The notes under the pieces are model-generated. The model was not told the DNA's origin. It did not search any database and saw only the letters and a list, made by a program, of their open reading frames with translations. 33,194 nt of DNA from Candidatus Woesearchaeota archaeon. Its GTDB lineage: Archaea > Nanobdellota > Nanobdellia > Woesearchaeales > JACPBV01. Location: contig JACPBV010000037.1 of the NCBI GenBank assembly GCA_016180135.1, positions 1 through 33,194 on the forward strand, read 5' to 3'. Positions 30,455 to 33,194 of this stretch are shown piece by piece (within the stretch, counting starts at the first letter, position 1; each line of letters starts with the position of its first letter). A program made the position numbers and the translations under genes.

Positions 30455-30489
30455 CTCCTTCCTGAAGGGACAGGAACGCTAGCTTACCC
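30455..30489 (+). repeat. 35-nt variant of the hairpin module
   Basis: CTCCTTCCTGAAGGGA then CAGGAACGCTAGCTTACCC. It has the same length as the first unit at 4972-5006, with a different hairpin but the same GGAACGCT core and CTCC start. Confidence 0.6.
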
Positions 30490-30499
30490 ATCGGGGTAG

Positions 30500-30528
30500 C
30501 CGAGCAGGGCAAAATTTTCGCAGAGAAA
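30500..30528. repeat. Shared hairpin module 3 (second copy)
   Basis: CCGAGCAGGGCAAAATTTTC then GCAGAGAAA, close reverse complement of 6714-6741. Confidence 0.7.
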
Positions 30529-30580
30529 CCTCCGAGCAGTAGCGAGCGAGGCACAAAAAACCCCTTTGGGTTTTTTCGTG
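30529..30580. repeat. Shared hairpin module 2 (second copy)
   Basis: CCTCCGAGCAGTAGCGAGCG then AGGCACAAAAAACCCC and GGGTTTTTTCGTG, a strong hairpin closely matching 5214-5264 in family 1 copy A. Confidence 0.75.
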
Positions 30581-30747
30581 AATTTGACCGTCGAGCCCTG
30601 TGTTGTTGAAATTTTCTATTGCATTTATCGGCTCTTAATAATGTTAAAAAAATGTTTTAGGGGAAATATAAACCTTATTCCTGAAATTTATTAGATGAAT
30701 AAGATTATCACTAAAGTTTTTTAAATAACTGCCTGTTTATTGCCTGT

Positions 30748-31314
30748 ATGCTCCAGAAAATCAAAGATTTGATGCAGATGAAAAGCGTAGTGGATGAGTT
30801 GTCTGCAAAGCTGGAAAGCCACAGCAAAGCGATTGACGGGTTCAAAGGCTCTTTTCTCGCTGCTCAGCAGGAGATGGGATCTGTGAGGAGCAGCAATCAG
30901 GATTTCCTTGCTGCGCTCCAGGGCGATCTTCAGTCGTTAAGCGCCACCAAGGAAGCGTTCCGGAAGGAGCTGTATGACTTTAAGCTGCTGAAATCCCAGA
31001 TGCAGGAGAGCATCCAAAAGAAATTTGAGGAAGAGCTGGCAGGCGAGCTGAAGGGAAGCACTCAGGAGCTTCGGCAGGGCATAGGCGAGTTTGCCAAAGT
31101 CAAAGAGCAGCTCCAGTCTGTCGCAAAAGATGTCCAGTCACTTGCTTCAGAAATCGCCAAATTAAAAGAGATATCAAAAGAGGTTAAGAGGGATGATTTT
31201 GAGCTGACAAAATTCCTGCATCTCGTCAGGCAGGGCGATGCCGAAAAGCTTGAGCTCATGCAGAAGATTGACGCCCTGGAAAGGCTGGTTGCAAAGATGC
31301 GGAGGCGCCCATGA
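30748..31314 (+). CDS. Coiled-coil protein upstream of an M50 protease
   Basis: The 188-residue product is almost entirely coiled coil: MLQKIKDLMQMKSVVDELSAKLES and repeated heptads through LEEELAGELKGSTQELRQGIGEF to LELMQKIDALERLVAKMRRRP. It has no signal peptide, membrane segment or Cys. TTTTTTAAATAA ends about 20 bp before the ATG, giving a leaderless start. Its stop overlaps the start of the M50 protease gene as ATGA, so the two are made together and may interact. Function unknown. Confidence 0.7.
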   Translation: MLQKIKDLMQMKSVVDELSAKLESHSKAIDGFKGSFLAAQQEMGSVRSSNQDFLAALQGDLQSLSATKEAFRKELYDFKLLKSQMQESIQKKFEEELAGELKGSTQELRQGIGEFAKVKEQLQSVAKDVQSLASEIAKLKEISKEVKRDDFELTKFLHLVRQGDAEKLELMQKIDALERLVAKMRRRP

Positions 31315-31976
31315 GGGGGATGTTTAAGGCCAAAGAGGGTATGTTAAAGGCCGGAGAAGGGCTGTTTAAGGGCGGAAGCCAGTATTCAATCGGTGGCATC
31401 ACAACGTCAGACGCTGAGATCCGGGACATCCTTAAAGCATGGTTCGCCATCTCGCTTGCATTTGCCATCCTTCTCTCCGGCTCGTTGTTCTCAGAGAAAT
31501 TTATCGGCGCATTTGCGCTTGCAGGCATTACTGTCGGCATAGGATTTATCCTGCACGAGCTTGCCCACAAGATTGTTGCGCAGCATTATGGGTGCTTTGC
31601 GGAATTCCGGGCATTTACTGCTATGCTGTTCTTGGCCGTGCTGATGAGCTTTTTCGGATTTCTTTTTGCTGCTCCGGGAGCAGTGATGATCCAGGGTCCT
31701 GTGGGGAAAAGGAGGAACGGCATCATCTCAGCAGCAGGCCCGCTCACCAACATCGCCTTATCAATAATCTTTGGAGTGATTGCAATTTTTTATTCCGGGG
31801 GCGCCTGGTATCCCGTCGCAAAATACGGGTTTATCATCAACGCATGGCTTGCCCTCTTCAACATGGTACCCATCTGGCAGTTTGACGGGAAGAAAGTCCT
31901 GCAGTGGAGCAGGTTCGCCTTCGGAGCGATCCTCGGTGCCGGCATTGCGCTCCAGTTTGTTGGGAGAGTAATCTGA
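31311..31976 (+). CDS. Site-2-protease-like M50 metalloprotease
   Basis: An intramembrane zinc protease. The 221-residue protein has the HELAH active-site motif (H82, E83, H86) in the helix GIGFILHELAHKIVAQHYG and a second motif AALFNMVPIWQFDGKKVLQWS in the place of the family's FNLiPi.plDG, supplying the third ligand (Asp). Several membrane segments are visible: WFAISLAFAILLSGSLF, FIGAFALAGITVGIG, FTAMLFLAVLMSFFGFLFAAPG, ISAAGPLTNIALSIIFGVIAIFY and the last FGAILGAGIALQFVG. The first 30 residues are Gly/Lys-rich and soluble. It is translationally coupled to the coiled-coil gene by ATGA. Substrates are unknown. Confidence 0.88.
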   Translation: MRGMFKAKEGMLKAGEGLFKGGSQYSIGGITTSDAEIRDILKAWFAISLAFAILLSGSLFSEKFIGAFALAGITVGIGFILHELAHKIVAQHYGCFAEFRAFTAMLFLAVLMSFFGFLFAAPGAVMIQGPVGKRRNGIISAAGPLTNIALSIIFGVIAIFYSGGAWYPVAKYGFIINAWLALFNMVPIWQFDGKKVLQWSRFAFGAILGAGIALQFVGRVI

Positions 31977-32067
31977 CCATGCAGCGGGGCGCCTAGTTCT
32001 CTGGCAGCTTAATTATGCAGCATTTCTGTCGTCAGCAATGAGGTATGAAAACTAATATGTCGGGACA

Positions 32068-32754
32068 CTAGACAATCTCCCTCAGTTCATTGACGCTTTC
32101 AAGGACATAGGCAGCCCCTTCACGCTTCAGCATCTCACGGTAATTTTTTTTGTTCGCAGACGGGGGGATGATGCCGATAAAGGGAACATGGGCTTCCTGG
32201 GATGCTTTGAGCGAGGCAAGGCAGCAGCCGACTGCCGCAGTCTTTCCCTGGGACTTGAGCTTCAGCATCGCCGCATAGATTCCTGCGGGGTTTGGCTGAG
32301 GCTCCGGAATGTCCTCGCTGCCGAGAATCTCCCTGAAATGCCTCGCAACGTTGAACTTCTGCAGGATTTCGAGGGCATGCTGTTTTGGCCGCCCTGCGAT
32401 TACTGCCAGCTTGTGTTTTTTGAGATTTTTAAGCAGCTCAGGCTTCACCAGAAGCTGCTCGTTATACATCAGCCCTTTCAGGTTCCTGCCGAGGTAGAAT
32501 TCCTGGAACTTCTTGACGATGACGTCTTTCCTGAATGAGCCTCCCTGATTTTTGATGATAAGATCAGCAGCGTCAAAATGGGTGCTGCAGCAGGACTGCA
32601 TCGCATCTTGGATCTCTTCCTGCCCAAGGATCCTTCCGAGAAAAAATTCGCTGGTCTTTTTCACAGCAAGCCTGCAGGAATGGGTGACATCAACAAGGAC
32701 GTCATCAAGGTCAAAGACGATGGCACTGCAGGAAAGCTTTTGCTGAACCATCAT
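32068..32754 (-). CDS. HAD-superfamily phosphatase (subfamily IA)
   Basis: The 228-residue protein has HAD motif I (IVFDLDDVLVD, with DLDD), a helical cap (residues 25-105), motif II (AVIAGRPKQHALEIL, where the usual Ser/Thr is replaced by Ala-Gly), motif III near the helical LKSQGK, and EILGSEDIPEPQPNPAGIYAAM, in which the usual KP lysine of subfamily IA appears as QPN. The metal-binding acidic pair of motif IV is not clear: AAVGCCLASLKASQEAHVPFIGI reads where GDs..D is expected. The missing Lys/Asp could mean altered activity. It follows the small membrane-protein gene with one base between. Confidence 0.75.
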   Translation of the reverse strand: MMVQQKLSCSAIVFDLDDVLVDVTHSCRLAVKKTSEFFLGRILGQEEIQDAMQSCCSTHFDAADLIIKNQGGSFRKDVIVKKFQEFYLGRNLKGLMYNEQLLVKPELLKNLKKHKLAVIAGRPKQHALEILQKFNVARHFREILGSEDIPEPQPNPAGIYAAMLKLKSQGKTAAVGCCLASLKASQEAHVPFIGIIPPSANKKNYREMLKREGAAYVLESVNELREIV

Positions 32755-32755
32755 A

Positions 32756-32914
32756 TCATCGGTGCTCCGGCCCTGCTGGGGATCGTTCCAAAGATTTTTC
32801 TGCAGATGGCTCTGCCGGGCGCATCATCGCATTATACCTCCACTGCCCGAAAAGAGCCCAATAGACAGCAAGGATGCTTGTCAGCGAGAGAAACAGCAGC
32901 AGGAACGTGTTCAT
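32756..32914 (-). CDS. 52-residue single-pass membrane peptide
   Basis: The frame reads ATG to TGA in 53 codons. Residues 3-22 are a hydrophobic helix (TFLLLFLSLTSILAVYWALF), followed by GQWRYNAMMRP and a hydrophilic tail ending PEHR. The stop lies one base before the HAD gene's ATG, so the pair is one transcript. A TATA-like TTTATATA (32966-32973, minus strand) lies about 50 bp upstream. It is probably a membrane anchor or regulator; the function is unknown. Confidence 0.6.
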   Translation of the reverse strand: MNTFLLLFLSLTSILAVYWALFGQWRYNAMMRPAEPSAEKSLERSPAGPEHR

Positions 32915-32965
32915 GGTAGGGGGATCATGATTTCGTATGGTTTTCCAAACAGATGGGGGAGCAGG

Positions 32966-32973
32966 TATATAAA
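32966..32973 (-). promoter_or_regulatory. TATA box of the small membrane peptide and HAD genes
   Basis: TTTATATA on the minus strand about 50 bp before the ATG at 32914; a short leader of about 25 nt is implied. Confidence 0.45.
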
Positions 32974-33095
32974 TCTTCTCTCGGGAAAAAATGATCAGAA
33001 AGCGAGAGAGCGAGAGGTGGAGCTTATCGCTGCAGAGCGGGATGGGAATGAGATGGGCAGTTAAGAAAAAACTTAACGTTGGAATTTTTGGAGTG

Positions 33096-33131
33096 GGCTC
33101 CGTTCAAAATCTCGGCTCCGTTCAAAATCTC
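33096..33131. repeat. Two tandem solo copies of the family 1 element end
   Basis: GGCTCCGTTCAAAATCTC occurs twice in a row (33096-33113 and 33114-33131), identical to the complement of the right end of 4894-5352. No matching partner end is in view before the window stops. Confidence 0.75.
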
Positions 33132-33145
33132 ATAAGAATTAAATA

Positions 33146-33194
33146 CCACAGGCGCTTGGAAGCGACCTGTGGGGGAAATCGTGAGGCGATTTCC
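33146..33194. other. Two adjacent strong hairpins at the window end
   Basis: CCACAGGCGCT/AGCGaCCTGTGG (33146-33172) and GGAAATCG/CGATTTCC (33174-33194). They could begin a structured RNA or another repeat element; the window ends inside. Confidence 0.5.

Larger units (their letters stand above)
30415..30615. mobile_element. MITE-like element, family 3, copy B (about 201 bp)
   Basis: The ends AAAATTTCAACAACA and TGTTGTTGAAATTTT are perfectly inverted over 15 bp. The inner part is homologous, in inverse orientation, to 6682-6817 (GGCGAGGC..GGGGCCGCCCTCC and the CCGAGCAGGGCAAAATTTT module). It holds a 35-nt hairpin module and the CCTCCGAGC..CACAAAAAA module otherwise found in a family 1 element. 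No gene inside; no target duplication could be made out. Confidence 0.65.

Noticed and set aside
32762..33064. A 100-residue plus-strand product
   Set aside because: It overlaps the small membrane peptide gene and its promoter on the other strand, and its composition is not protein-like.

Overview
The window looks like chromosome of an archaeon, most likely a DPANN-type lineage (Woesearchaeota-like; this placement is inference). The informational genes are archaeal: class I lysyl-tRNA synthetase, GatD of the GatDE amidotransferase, and the L21e-RpoF-DUF655 cluster. Riboflavin genes are of the archaeal type (CTP-dependent riboflavin kinase, archaeal RibC). Most start codons lie 20-35 bp downstream of TTTATA/TTTAAA boxes, which suggests leaderless or short-leader transcripts. 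Internal genes mostly use GGAGG or GGTG ribosome sites or ATGA overlaps.

Layout: 1-4746 holds the 3' end of lysS, a lone CheB-methylesterase-like gene divergent from a PAS-domain gene, two uncertain genes and gatD. 4894-7278 is a riboflavin block (ribK, ribC, ribH) interrupted by two non-coding repeat elements. 7340-8062 holds a winged-helix protein and an unknown. 8101-13305 is a giant membrane-anchored subtilase. 13613-15146 holds a tRNA-Leu(CAG) with an apparent intron in its T-loop, a 94-bp perfect duplication of its 3' part, and a coupled nucleotidyltransferase gene pair. 15379-22355 holds a secreted unknown, coaE and bacterial-type coaD, an unknown, a metallophosphoesterase, two MsrB-fold genes, a zinc ribbon and an ABC-2 exporter. 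22661-26609 holds a secreted coiled-coil protein, a lipoprotein, an unknown and a phosphohexomutase. 26812-33194 holds a membrane-anchored beta-domain protein, repeat elements, the ribosome/RNA polymerase cluster, a coiled-coil plus M50 protease pair, a HAD phosphatase with a small membrane peptide gene, and a terminal structured region.

The strongest candidate for something undescribed is a set of six palindromic, protein-less, MITE-like elements in three families (4894-5352 and 28316-28521; 20319-20476 and 28624-28829; 6682-6817 and 30415-30615). One has a perfect 10-bp target duplication and another an 8-bp one. Four end within about 20 bp of a TATA box, on its upstream side. Unrelated families share the same small hairpin modules, notably a 32-35-nt module present in 0, 1 or 3 copies at the equivalent GC-rich position. 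A second highlight is the tRNA-Leu(CAG) locus. A third is ribC, whose normal start is replaced by 13 hexapeptide repeats, each encoded by an 18-bp unit containing a ribosome-binding-like AAGGAG followed by ATG. No CRISPR array, rRNA gene or transposase was found.
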